A DNA stretch of 64,000 bases from Conexibacter woesei DSM 14684 (GTDB taxonomy: Bacteria > Actinomycetota > Thermoleophilia > Solirubrobacterales > Solirubrobacteraceae). Both the position numbers and the translations under genes were made by a program. Within the stretch, counting starts at the first letter, position 1; every line of letters begins with the position of its first letter. Of the stretch, positions 40,906-48,449 are shown in pieces. The stretch lies in the NCBI RefSeq assembly GCF_000025265.1, contig NC_013739.1:5256001-5320000 (forward strand), written 5' to 3'. The notes beneath the pieces were generated by a model, which was given only the letters and a program-made list of their open reading frames with translations, was not told where the DNA came from and ran no database searches.

Positions 40906-41094
40906 TCAGCCCTGCCCCTCCAGTGCCGCGTCGAGCTCCTGGTAGACGAACTCGGCGACGTCGCGTCGCTGGTCGTCGCTGAGCGTGCCGACGAGCTCCA
41001 CCTCCACGGGGAAGTGGTAGTTCACGACCTGCTCGACGACCGGCGCGGCGCCGGCGCCGTCCTGCGCGAGCGGTGCGTCGGCCGCCATCGTCAT
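40906..41094 (-). CDS. 62-residue microprotein, paralogue of the 53-residue protein
   Basis: A small acidic protein. After a flexible N-terminus it reads VVNYHFPVEVELVG, then TLSDDQRRDVAEFVYQELDAAL. This matches the 53-residue protein encoded on the other side of the 659-residue gene (HxP, LVG, Asp/Glu-rich turn, amphipathic helix). The ATG overlaps the tube stop (ATGA). Two related microproteins bracketing one large protein in a contractile-tail operon recall tape-measure chaperones, but this is inference from arrangement. Confidence 0.65.
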   Translation of the reverse strand: MTMAADAPLAQDGAGAAPVVEQVVNYHFPVEVELVGTLSDDQRRDVAEFVYQELDAALEGQG

Positions 41095-41492
41095 CTCTCC
41101 GCTCTGACCTCGAGCGCGAGGCAGCTGAACGACGCGGTCGGCGGATCGGCGCCGACTATGTTGCTCGGGGTCGTCGAGATTATGACGCAGCGGCTCAGCG
41201 CGACCGATCTGAACGTCCAGTTCTCACCGGCTCTCTCGGCGACCGTGACGTTGAACTCTCTGCCTTCGAGCGCCATCTGCGTGATCTCGGCGACGACGTC
41301 GGCGATCGCCGGGATCGCCATGTCGAACGAGAACTCGAACGGTCTGCGCAGGTAGCCGACGCGATCCTGCTCGATGCTGTGGATGACCGTGTGCGGCGTC
41401 GTGAATCTCGGGTTGAAGCTCGTGATCGGCGACACGACCGTCGTGCCGACCGTCACCACCAGGCGGGTCTTCCAGTCGGTGGGCGTTGCCAT
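41091..41492 (-). CDS. Contractile-system inner tube protein
   Basis: A 133-residue Hcp/tail-tube-like protein, slightly short for the family. It starts MATPTDWKTRLVVTVGTTVVSPITSFNPRFTTPHTVIHSIEQDRVGYLRRPFEFSFDMAIP and continues with VAEITQMALEGREFNVTVAE and CVIISTTPSNIVGADPPTASFSCLALEV, the strand order of phage tube proteins with the central alpha helix. It stacks into the hollow tube pushed out on contraction. It follows the sheath by 9 bases, the classic sheath-tube pairing, and only one tube gene is present. ATA and AGA codons occur. Confidence 0.82.
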   Translation of the reverse strand: MATPTDWKTRLVVTVGTTVVSPITSFNPRFTTPHTVIHSIEQDRVGYLRRPFEFSFDMAIPAIADVVAEITQMALEGREFNVTVAERAGENWTFRSVALSRCVIISTTPSNIVGADPPTASFSCLALEVRAER

Positions 41493-41501
41493 GCCAATCT
41501 C

Positions 41502-42647
41502 CTAGGTGAACTTGAGGCTCAGCGCGATGCGATGGATCGCGCCCGCATAGTCGAGCGACGCGAAGACCTCGACCACGCGGTTGCTCTGCGCGTCGTCGAT
41601 CTGTCTTCTCTCCGAAGCCGTGAGCGCGAGCGGATCCTTGTCGAGCAGCGTCAGGACCGGGATCGTTATCTCGTGGCCCTCGATCACCTGGTTGCGCACG
41701 AGCGGGGTCAGCACCGCGTCCATCTGCGAGACCAGCGAGCGCAGGCCGCTGCGGCTGATGCGCAGGTTGCCGACGGTCGCGATCAGCCGTGCCTTGAGCC
41801 GGAACGAGACGTCGTCGACGGTGCGGACGATGTCGATGTACTTCTTGCCGCCCGGGTTGGCCGTGTACGCCTCGCCGAGGTAGGTCCCGCGCCCGGGGAT
41901 CAGCGCCGGGTCGGTCAGCCACAGCACGCCCTGGCCCGCGGGGCCGCTGTCGAACGTCTCGGAGCCGTTTATCGCCGAGATCTCGGCCGCCGTGAACGGG
42001 TCGCTGGAGACGTTGACCTGCTTGAGCAGGACCGAGATGTGCGGCTCGTACCCGGCTATCGTGCCCGTGACGGCGGCCGCGACGTCGGCAGTGCCCTTGT
42101 GCGCGACGAACACCATCCGCTCGTTCGCGACGTCGCCGGCGACGACGGCCGTGTCGGTCGAGCCGGCTCTCAGCATCGCGACGCCCATCCGCTCGCGGCC
42201 GTCCTCGCCGGTGTTGCTCGTCGAGATCACGTGCGAGGCGAGCAGCGCGATCGGGGCGCCTCTGGCGACGCTGGCTCTGTCGGCGACGACCCCGGCGAGC
42301 ACGACGAACTGCGCGTCGAGACCGTCGGCGACGGTCAGCGCGGCATCCCAGTCGGGTCTCGTCGCGTCGACGCGGACGCCGTAGATCAGCGACGGGCCGG
42401 GCGTCTGCGCGAACGCGAGCGAGATCGAGTCCGCGAGCGTCCCCGGGAAGCGCGCCTTCGCGTTCGCGGGGTTCGTCACCGCCTCCGCGGCACCGACGAC
42501 GGGGAACGGGATGTCTCTCCCGTCTCTGTCTCTCAGCGGTCTGGCTCTCTCGTCTATCGGCCCGACCACGGCGATGTTCCCGAACGCCCGCACCGCCGGC
42601 GCGAACATGTCGGCGAGCGCCTTGACGCGGATGTAGCTGACTGCCAT
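41502..42647 (-). CDS. Contractile tail sheath protein
   Basis: A 381-residue sheath, near the short end of the family. The C-terminal domain is diagnostic: GKKYIDIVRTVDDVSFRLKARLIATVGNLRISRSGLRSLVSQMDAVLTPLVRNQVIEGHEITIPVLTLLDK. The N-terminal arm (SYIRVKALADMFAPAVRAFGNIAVVGP) provides inter-subunit strands. On firing the sheath shortens and drives the tube. Residues 31-44 are coded with one ATA and five AGA codons (R34, R36, R39, R41, R44), remarkable in such GC-rich DNA. Only a single sheath gene is present, against two or three in Afp- and PVC-type loci. Confidence 0.9.
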   Translation of the reverse strand: MAVSYIRVKALADMFAPAVRAFGNIAVVGPIDERARPLRDRDGRDIPFPVVGAAEAVTNPANAKARFPGTLADSISLAFAQTPGPSLIYGVRVDATRPDWDAALTVADGLDAQFVVLAGVVADRASVARGAPIALLASHVISTSNTGEDGRERMGVAMLRAGSTDTAVVAGDVANERMVFVAHKGTADVAAAVTGTIAGYEPHISVLLKQVNVSSDPFTAAEISAINGSETFDSGPAGQGVLWLTDPALIPGRGTYLGEAYTANPGGKKYIDIVRTVDDVSFRLKARLIATVGNLRISRSGLRSLVSQMDAVLTPLVRNQVIEGHEITIPVLTLLDKDPLALTASERRQIDDAQSNRVVEVFASLDYAGAIHRIALSLKFT

Positions 42648-42681
42648 CGATGCTCCTCTCGAATCCTTTGTCAGGCGCCGT

Positions 42682-43389
42682 TCACGGCGTTGCGAAGACG
42701 GTCACGACGCGCTCCGCGGCGAACAGCGCGCGCAGCTGCGTCTCGGTGAATCTGGTCGCGGCCAGCGCTGCGGCCGGGAACACGACGACCGGCGCGTACG
42801 GCGAGCTGAGCGTCGTGTCGGCTGCCGCCTGCTCGCGGTACGGGACCGCGCGCCGCAGCACCTCGCGCGCCAGCTTCGCCGCCCGCAGCGCCTCGGCGAC
42901 GTCGATCTCGTCGCGGATCAGCAGCGCGACGCCGAGCTCGAACCGCAGCTGGTTCGCCGGGTCTCTCGGATCGAATCTCGCCAGCGGCTCGAGTCTGATC
43001 CGCGTCGCCAGCTCGTGGACGCGGATCGACTCGACTCTCGCCGCGTCGTGCTCGATCAGGAACGTCACCGAGAGGTCGGCGGTGAGGTCGATCCAGAGCG
43101 GTTGGAGCGGGTCGACGTGGTCGCTGCGGACGTCGGTGCGGACCGGCTGCGGATGCGACTGCGTCCAGGTCCCGTTCGTCACGAGCGAGGGGAACAGCGG
43201 CCGCGCGAGCTCCAGCTGGCGCACCGTGATCTCCTGCACGTCGTGGATGTCGGCGAACGGCGCGTCGACCATCGCCGCGAACAGCGATCGCATCCGCGCG
43301 TGGGCTCTGTCGGCGGGCGGGTCGAGAAGCGCTGCGAGCGCTCTCGGGTCGCTCAGCGCGACGAGCATCTGATCGACGAACAAGCTCAT
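42682..43389 (-). CDS. First gene of the injection operon, unknown 235-residue protein
   Basis: Not recognised. It begins MSLFVDQMLVALSDPRALAALLDPPADRAHARMRSLFAAMVDAPFADIHDVQEITVRQLELARPLF, is mixed alpha/beta and has a central DPLQPLWIDLTADLSVTFLIEHDAARVESIRVHELATRIRLEPLARFDPRDP segment. It precedes the sheath by 34 bases. Proteins encoded here in related systems cap or terminate the tube, but this one lacks the visible motifs of the Pvc16/DUF4255 caps. Three 11-bp-phased heptamers lie 33 to 61 bases upstream of its ATG, so it is the probable first gene of a SARP-activated transcript. Confidence 0.7.
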   Translation of the reverse strand: MSLFVDQMLVALSDPRALAALLDPPADRAHARMRSLFAAMVDAPFADIHDVQEITVRQLELARPLFPSLVTNGTWTQSHPQPVRTDVRSDHVDPLQPLWIDLTADLSVTFLIEHDAARVESIRVHELATRIRLEPLARFDPRDPANQLRFELGVALLIRDEIDVAEALRAAKLAREVLRRAVPYREQAAADTTLSSPYAPVVVFPAAALAATRFTETQLRALFAAERVVTVFATP

Positions 43390-43421
43390 GGTGCATCGGC
43401 GACGGCAGCTTGCACGGTGCT

Positions 43422-43450
43422 CGTCACCGCGCCGTCACGGCGGCGTCACC
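43422..43450 (-). promoter_or_regulatory. Three 11-bp-phased heptamers, probable SARP box of the injection operon
   Basis: On the plus strand: CGTCACC (43422-43428), CGTCACG (43433-43439), CGTCACC (43444-43450), each separated by four bases. SARP activators bind heptamer direct repeats with this 11-bp period. The array ends 33 bases before the first operon gene, and a SARP gene lies immediately upstream. A clear -10 hexamer is not seen. Confidence 0.65.
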
Positions 43451-43476
43451 GGCCTCCATTCGCTGCCGCTCGCTGC

Positions 43477-43671
43477 TCATCGCTGCCGCTCGATCCACGC
43501 GCGCACGACCGCGCCCGCCTCCTCGGCGGAGGTCGTGACGCAGATCGTCTGCTCGGGCGCCGGCGGCAGCGGGATCTCGACCACGCGCACGCGCAGCGGC
43601 CGTTCGCCGTCCGGCTCGCGCCACGCGCGCACGACGAGCGTCGCGGCGCGCGACTGGGCTCCTCCGCTCAC
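43477..43671 (-). CDS. 64-residue protein between the SARP gene and injection operon
   Basis: A small protein of unknown family: SGGAQSRAATLVVRAWREPD, then GERPLRVRVVEIPLPPAPEQTICVTTSAEEAGAVVRAWIERQR. The pattern (strand, strand, helix) is compact and codon use fits coding. The start is a GTG at 43671. Two phased SARP-like heptamers end 20 bases upstream, so it may be expressed from its own SARP-dependent, short-leader or leaderless promoter. By position it could modulate the activator; this is inference. Confidence 0.55.
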   Translation of the reverse strand: MSGGAQSRAATLVVRAWREPDGERPLRVRVVEIPLPPAPEQTICVTTSAEEAGAVVRAWIERQR

Positions 43672-43690
43672 ATGCGTGGGCTATCGCACG

Positions 43691-43708
43691 CGCGTCACCG
43701 CAGCGTCA
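43691..43708 (-). promoter_or_regulatory. Two phased heptamers upstream of the 64-residue gene, probable SARP box
   Basis: CGTCACC (43691-43697) and CGTCACG (43702-43708) are separated by GCAG, the same heptamers and 11-bp period as the array before the injection operon. They overlap the 3' end of the SARP gene. On the transcribed strand GATAGC follows at a short distance and may act as -10. Confidence 0.55.
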
Positions 43709-44480
43709 CGGCGCGCTCGATCAGCTCGCGCAGGCGCGCTGAGGGGTCGAGCCCGAGCTGGTCGCGCAGCAGCTCGCCGAAGAGACGGTACTGGCGCAGC
43801 GCCTCGGCGACGTTCCCCTCCGCGAGATGGACGCAGATCAGCACGCGGTGGGCGCTCTCGCGCAGCGGCTCGGACGCGACCGCGGCGATCCCCGCCTCGA
43901 TCGCCTCGCCGTGCCGGCCCGCGACGGTGAGCGCCTCGCACAGCGCCTCCAGCGCGTGCAGCCGCAGCTGCCGGTGGCGTTCGCGCTCGATCAGCACCCA
44001 GTCGTCGTACCAGTCGGGCAGCAGCTCGCCGTTCGCCCAGACGTGGTCGAGACCGGCCAGCTCGACGATCTTCCGGGGCGGGCTCTCCAGCACCGTCCGC
44101 GCGAGCCGCGCGGAGGCGTGCAGGTCGACCTCGACGCCGGGCGCGAGGCCGATGCTCGGTCCGCGCGCGTCGACGAGCGGGCAGCCGCGCCGGCGGCTGC
44201 GCCACAGCGCCGTCCGCAGCGCGGCGTTCGCGCGCTCCTCCGGCGCGTCGAGCCAGAGGCTGCCGGCGACGTGGAGACGCTGGAGCGGGCGCGCGCGGAT
44301 CGCCAGGAACGCGACGAGCCGCTGCGCGCTGGCGGGCAGCTCGACCTGCTCGCCGCCGTGCCGCAGCTCGAAGCCGCCGAGCAGCGTCAGCCGCAACGGT
44401 TCGTCGCGCGTCTGCGTCTGTGTCGTCTCGTGCTGCGCAGGCGCCGCCGTCGCGCGTCCCTGCACCATGACCCCGGTCAT
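43695..44480 (-). CDS. SARP-family transcriptional activator (BTAD)
   Basis: A 261-residue one-component activator. An N-terminal winged helix (about 30-110: LRLTLLGGFELRHGGEQVELPASAQRLVAFLAI, LHVAGSLWLDAPEERANAALRTALWRSRR) is followed by the bacterial transcriptional activation domain (about 120-255: YDDWVLIERERHRQLRLHALEALCEALTVAGRHGEAIEAGIAAV, RLFGELLRDQLGLDPSARLRELI). There is no ATPase or TPR extension, so it is a small SARP. These proteins bind 11-bp-phased heptamers at -35 and recruit RNA polymerase. Such arrays lie before the next two units downstream, which makes the contractile injection operon its likely target. ATG at 44480, or a second at 44468. Divergent from the CapA-like gene. 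Confidence 0.85.
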   Translation of the reverse strand: MTGVMVQGRATAAPAQHETTQTQTRDEPLRLTLLGGFELRHGGEQVELPASAQRLVAFLAIRARPLQRLHVAGSLWLDAPEERANAALRTALWRSRRRGCPLVDARGPSIGLAPGVEVDLHASARLARTVLESPPRKIVELAGLDHVWANGELLPDWYDDWVLIERERHRQLRLHALEALCEALTVAGRHGEAIEAGIAAVASEPLRESAHRVLICVHLAEGNVAEALRQYRLFGELLRDQLGLDPSARLRELIERAVTLR

Positions 44481-44629
44481 CGAAGCGGCTTCCCCGTGTG
44501 TCCGTCCGCGCCGTCGTCCCGTCCGCCGGCACGGTGTTCCCCGGTCGCTCTCAACACTCGCAGTGCACCGGAAAATCGTCAACCGTTCGAGCGCGCCAAC
44601 TGCTGCGCGCACGCTCCGCATACGCGCAG

Positions 44630-44647
44630 GTGCGCGGCGCCGCGCAC
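44630..44647. promoter_or_regulatory. Perfect 18-bp palindrome upstream of the CapA-like gene
   Basis: GTGCGCGGCGCCGCGCAC is its own reverse complement and lies 29 bases before the CapA-like start, in the 196-base divergent region with the SARP gene. It could be an operator, but in DNA this GC-rich a chance palindrome is possible. Nothing else clear is seen in this gap. Confidence 0.35.
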
Positions 44648-44676
44648 ATGCGCGGCGTGCGTGAGAGGCTTCCGCG

Positions 44677-45846
44677 ATGGTCGCCCAACCCCCTCCCCCG
44701 CCGCCGGCTCCCGCTCCGCCACCGCTCGTGCTGCGCGCACCGCGGCTGGTCGCCACCGGCGTCGCGTTCGAGCTGCGCGGGCGCGGGGCGAGCGCCGGCG
44801 AGCGCGTGCGGGTGCAGCTGCGGCTCGACGGCCGCTGGCGCGAGCTGGCGGCGGCGCGCGCCGGCAGGGACGGCCGCGTCACGACGCGTGTCGCGCCGCG
44901 CACGCCGCGGCCCGCGTACCGCCTGCGGATCGCGACGCGCGACGGGCGCCTCTCGGACGGCGTCGTCGTGCGCACGCGCGACGTCACGCTCGCGGCGGTC
45001 GGCGACATCAACCTCGGCGACGCGACGGCCGGGGCGATCGCGGCCGGCGGCGTCAACTATCCGTGGACGAGCGTCGCGCCGGCGCTGCGCGGCGCCGACG
45101 TCGCGTTCGGCAACCTCGAGTGCGCCATCTCGACGCGCGGCGCGCCGGTGCAGAAGCAGTACACCTTCCGCGGCAGCCCGGCGGCACTGCGGGCGATGCG
45201 CGACTACGCCGGCTTCGACGTGCTCAACCTCGCCAACAACCACGTCGGCGACTACGGCACCGCGGCGCTGCTCGACACCGTCGAGCACGTCCGCGCCGGC
45301 GGTATGGAGGCGGTCGGCGCCGGCGGCTCGCTCGCCTCCGCCGCGGCGCCGCGCGTCGTCGAGCGGCTGGGGCTGCGGATCGCCTTCGTCGGCTTCTCGA
45401 ACATCCTCCCGAGCGAGTTCTTCGCGACGCCGTCACGGGCCGGCACGCAGCCGGCGACGACGGCGCAGATCCGCGCCTCCGTCGCCGCCGCCAGACGCCG
45501 CGCCGACGTCGTGATCGCGACCTTCCACTGGGGCGTCGAGCTGGACCCGGTCGAGAACGGCGCCGAGCAGGCGTTCGCCGCGACCGCGCTGGCGGCCGGC
45601 GCGACCGCCGTGATCGGCGGTCACCCGCACGTGCTGCAGCCGATCCGCATGCTCGACGGCGGCCGCCGCCTCGTCGCGTACAGCCTCGGCAACTTCGTCT
45701 TCGCCTCCCACCGCGCGGCGACCGTCCGTACCGGCGTCCTGCACCTCGACCTGTCGGCCCGCGGCGTCGAGCGGACGCGCTTCCAGCACGCCCGCATCGA
45801 CGGCGTCAAGCCGCTGCTGACGGGGCGCTGGACGCGCGTCGGCTGA
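44677..45846 (+). CDS. CapA-family metallophosphoesterase-like protein
   Basis: A 389-residue protein. After a Pro-rich N-terminus (AQPPPPPPAPAPPP) and a beta-sandwich of about 90 residues (VATGVAFELRGRGASAGERVRVQLRLDGRW) comes the CapA/PGA-synthesis fold: VGDINLGD, FGNLECAI, LNLANNHVGDYG, VIATFHWGVELD, VIGGHPHVLQPI and VAYSLGNFVFAS, all in the usual order with the metal-binding Asp, Asn and His. Members act on poly-gamma-glutamate or other cell-surface polymers. No clear signal peptide precedes the Pro-rich region, so export is uncertain. The gene is convergent with a secreted peptidase-type hydrolase 36 bases downstream. Confidence 0.85.
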   Translation: MVAQPPPPPPAPAPPPLVLRAPRLVATGVAFELRGRGASAGERVRVQLRLDGRWRELAAARAGRDGRVTTRVAPRTPRPAYRLRIATRDGRLSDGVVVRTRDVTLAAVGDINLGDATAGAIAAGGVNYPWTSVAPALRGADVAFGNLECAISTRGAPVQKQYTFRGSPAALRAMRDYAGFDVLNLANNHVGDYGTAALLDTVEHVRAGGMEAVGAGGSLASAAAPRVVERLGLRIAFVGFSNILPSEFFATPSRAGTQPATTAQIRASVAAARRRADVVIATFHWGVELDPVENGAEQAFAATALAAGATAVIGGHPHVLQPIRMLDGGRRLVAYSLGNFVFASHRAATVRTGVLHLDLSARGVERTRFQHARIDGVKPLLTGRWTRVG

Positions 45847-45882
45847 CGCGGCCGGCGGGCGGGCGGGTCGGCTCGTCCGGCC

Positions 45883-47451
45883 TCAGCCGAGCGGCAGCAG
45901 CCCCAGCTCGTCGTCGTGCTGCGCGACGCCGCCGCGTGCGTCGGCGCCGGCCGCCCCGAGCGGCGCGTCGCGGGCGCACCAGGCGTCCTGCGCCGGCAGC
46001 GCACCCGTTGCCAGGAACGTCGCAGCATGCGCGTTGGCGCAGCTGTTGATTCCGTTGAACGCGACGGAATGCGCGCCGTCCTCGACGGTCACCAGCTTCG
46101 AGCGCGAGCCGAGTCGCAGCCTCAGCGCGACCGCACCGTCGAGCGGTGTCGCCGGATCCCGCAGGCTCTGCACGATCAGCGCTCTGCCGCTGCTGAGTCT
46201 GCCGACTCTGACGGCCGGCTCGCGCGGCTCGGCCGGCCAGAAGGCGCACGGCCAGACGTTCGCGGCCGCACGTCCGTGGATCGGGAAGAGCGCGTCGTAG
46301 GCGATCACGTCCCTCTGGTAGACGGCCGGCGAGGAGGGCCAGTCGGCGTCGCCGCAGGCGACCGCCCACGCGCCCGCGAACTCGTTGTCTCCCGGCACGG
46401 GCGGGAAGGCGGCCCCGACCTGCTCCAGCAGCTGTGCGCCCCGGGCGGCAGCGGCCGCTCTGGGCTCGCGCGCGTCGAACAGCTTCAGCAGGTCGCCGGC
46501 CGCCGGGAAGGAGCGGTCGTTGCGCAGCACGTCGTTGCGGATCAGCTCGCGGAATCTGTTGCCGTCGAGCGTGTAGCCACCGCCGAGGTCGTACGGCTCT
46601 CTCTCCATCTCCCTCGCCAGCTCCAGCACCTTCGCGTGGACGGCGGCCGGCGTCGCGCCGAGCCCGTACGTCGCGTGCCGCTCCGCGGCGAACCTCGCGA
46701 AGCCGTCGAACGCCAGCTCGACCGCGTAGCCCCACGACGAGAAGGTCTCGCGCCAGATGCGGTCCGGATGGATGTTCGAGTCGAGTACGAAGCGGTCGGT
46801 CCGCTGCGGGAACAGCGTCGTGTAGACGGCGCCGAGGTAGGTGCCGTACGAGTAGCCGACGTACGAGATCGAGGACTCGCCGAGCGCCGCGCGGATTCGG
46901 TCCATGTCGCGTGCCGTGTTCGCCGTCGAGATGTACGGCAGCAGCGTGCCGGACGTCGCGGCGCAGCCGCTCGCGGCGCGTCTGGCGTAGTCGACGTTCG
47001 CCGTGATGTCGAGGTCGTACGCCGGGTAGGGGATGAACTTGACGGGATCGAGGTCGGCCGGCGCGAGCGCGCACGAGGCCGGCGCGCTGCGGCCGATCCC
47101 GCGCGGGTCGAAGCCGATCAGGTCGTAGCGGTCGAGCACCTCTCTCGGCAGTGCGGCGGCGAAGCGGCTCGGCCCGATGAGGCCCTGACTGCCCGGCCCG
47201 CCGGGGTTGCGCAGCAGCACGCCTCGGCGCAGCGCGGGCGTCGCGGTCGCGATGCGCGAGACCGCGATCTCGATCGTCGGGCCGTTCGGCTCGGCGTAGT
47301 CGCGCGGCACGGTGAGGCTCGCGCACTGCTGGCGCGGGTCGAGCCCTCTCGCCGACGGACACGCCTCCCAGCTGAGTCCGTCCGCCGCGGCCGGTGCGGC
47401 CGCGACTCCCGTCGACACGATCGCTGCGAGCAGCGCACGCCTGAATCCCAT
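45883..47451 (-). CDS. Secreted alpha/beta hydrolase, tripeptidyl aminopeptidase-like (TAP)
   Basis: A 522-residue exported serine hydrolase. The signal peptide is about 1-23 (ending PAAA). The oxyanion motif LLRNPGGPGSQGL, the FDPRGIGRSAP segment and the nucleophile elbow YVGYSYGTYLGAVY (GYSYG) identify the prolyl/tripeptidyl aminopeptidase family. The catalytic Asp region (VQSLRDPATPLDGAV) and His (VTVEDGAHSVAF) lie in the C-terminal TAP-like domain. It releases N-terminal peptides or hydrolyses related amides outside the cell. An AAGGGG ribosome site lies seven bases before the ATG, and the upstream bases can fold over it. Arg AGA codons recur, as in other exported proteins here. Confidence 0.87.
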   Translation of the reverse strand: MGFRRALLAAIVSTGVAAAPAAADGLSWEACPSARGLDPRQQCASLTVPRDYAEPNGPTIEIAVSRIATATPALRRGVLLRNPGGPGSQGLIGPSRFAAALPREVLDRYDLIGFDPRGIGRSAPASCALAPADLDPVKFIPYPAYDLDITANVDYARRAASGCAATSGTLLPYISTANTARDMDRIRAALGESSISYVGYSYGTYLGAVYTTLFPQRTDRFVLDSNIHPDRIWRETFSSWGYAVELAFDGFARFAAERHATYGLGATPAAVHAKVLELAREMEREPYDLGGGYTLDGNRFRELIRNDVLRNDRSFPAAGDLLKLFDAREPRAAAAARGAQLLEQVGAAFPPVPGDNEFAGAWAVACGDADWPSSPAVYQRDVIAYDALFPIHGRAAANVWPCAFWPAEPREPAVRVGRLSSGRALIVQSLRDPATPLDGAVALRLRLGSRSKLVTVEDGAHSVAFNGINSCANAHAATFLATGALPAQDAWCARDAPLGAAGADARGGVAQHDDELGLLPLG

Positions 47452-47461
47452 GAGTTCATTC

Positions 47462-47490
47462 CCCTTGTTGCGAACGATTCGTGACAAGGG
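47462..47490 (-). promoter_or_regulatory. Leader hairpin overlapping the TAP hydrolase ribosome site
   Basis: On the coding strand CCCTTGT pairs with ACAAGGG (seven bases each), enclosing CGAA/TTCG. The 3' arm contains AAGGG, part of the AAGGGG ribosome site of the gene starting at 47451. Folding would hide the site. It could instead be a DNA operator. Confidence 0.45.
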
Positions 47491-47618
47491 CCCTACCCAC
47501 CCGACCGGGTCATTGGAACCGCCGATCCCGCCGCACGATTTCCCACTTCGAGGTGAGCTGGCGTTAGGCTGATCACTCGGCAATTCGGGGCAAAGCCCGG
47601 ACCTTGGGAGGAGAGGTC

Positions 47619-48404
47619 ATGGAGCATCATCCACGCCGTGCCGCTGTCGCCTGCGCGCTCGCGATCGCCGCACTGCTGATCGCCGCCGCCGGCGCCTCGG
47701 CGGAGAAGTACGTCGCACTCGGGGACTCGTACTCGTCGGGCACCGGGACGCGCGTCTACACCGACGCCGGCTGCCAGCGCAGCATCTACGCGTACCCGTC
47801 GCTGATCGACACGCAGCGACCGAACACCGACCTCGTCTTCGCGGCCTGCTCGGGCGCGACGACCAACAGCGTGCTCAGCGGCCAGGTGTCGTCGCTGACG
47901 AGCGACACCGCGATAGTCACGATCACGATCGGCGGCAACGACGCCGGCTTCTCGAGCGTCGTCACGCAGTGCGCGCTGCCGTGGCCGTGGAGCTGCACGA
48001 CCGATCTCAACAACGCCCAGGCGTTCATCAGAAACACGCTGCCGGGGCGGCTCGACTCCGTCTACGCGCAGATCAGAACGCGCTCGCCGAGCGCCAGAGT
48101 CGTCGTGCTCGGCTACCCGCGGCTGTTCATGGGGGTCGATTGCAACGGCGGCACGTTCTTCAGCGGCGACGAGCTGACGCGCATGAACCAGACCGCCGAC
48201 ATGCTGCGCGACGTCACGAGAGGCCGTGCCGCCGCGGCGGGCTTCTCGTTCGCGGACGCGATCCCGGCATTCACCGGCCACGCGGTCTGCTCCAGCACGG
48301 AGTGGCTCAACGGCCTCTCCAACCCGGTCGGCGAGAGCTACCACCCGAACAGAACCGGCCACAGCAGCGGCTACGCGCCGCTGGTGCGGGCGATCATCGG
48401 CTGA
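47619..48404 (+). CDS. Secreted SGNH/GDSL hydrolase
   Basis: A 261-residue exported esterase or lipase. Signal peptide 1-28 (ending ASA). Block I VALGDSYSSGTG carries the nucleophile Ser; SGATTNSVLSGQ holds the block II Gly; ITIGGNDAGFSS is block III with the Asn; ESYHPNRTGHSSGY carries the catalytic His and its Asp-like partner region. Three Cys pairs are likely disulfides, as in Streptomyces lipases of this class. A GGGAGGAGAGG site precedes the ATG. ATA and AGA codons are used several times. It shares a 167-base divergent region with the TAP hydrolase. Confidence 0.9.
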   Translation: MEHHPRRAAVACALAIAALLIAAAGASAEKYVALGDSYSSGTGTRVYTDAGCQRSIYAYPSLIDTQRPNTDLVFAACSGATTNSVLSGQVSSLTSDTAIVTITIGGNDAGFSSVVTQCALPWPWSCTTDLNNAQAFIRNTLPGRLDSVYAQIRTRSPSARVVVLGYPRLFMGVDCNGGTFFSGDELTRMNQTADMLRDVTRGRAAAAGFSFADAIPAFTGHAVCSSTEWLNGLSNPVGESYHPNRTGHSSGYAPLVRAIIG

Positions 48405-48449
48405 CGACGAACGAGCAGCACGGCGCCGCGACGTAGACTCGCGGCGCCG

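Noticed and set aside
28538-43389. Prophage
   Set aside because: No capsid, portal, terminase, holin, endolysin, integrase or attachment repeats are seen within or beside the operon; all recognisable products are tail parts.
28538-43389. Type VI secretion system
   Set aside because: No TssJLM membrane complex, ClpV, or split TssB/TssC sheath; the single-chain sheath with gp25 and J is of phage/eCIS type.
47540-47618. GGGGCAAAGCCCGG upstream of the SGNH hydrolase resembling part of a cyclic di-GMP-I riboswitch
   Set aside because: The GCAAA-containing first half and the GNRA hairpin of the aptamer are not present; one short match in GC-rich DNA is not enough.
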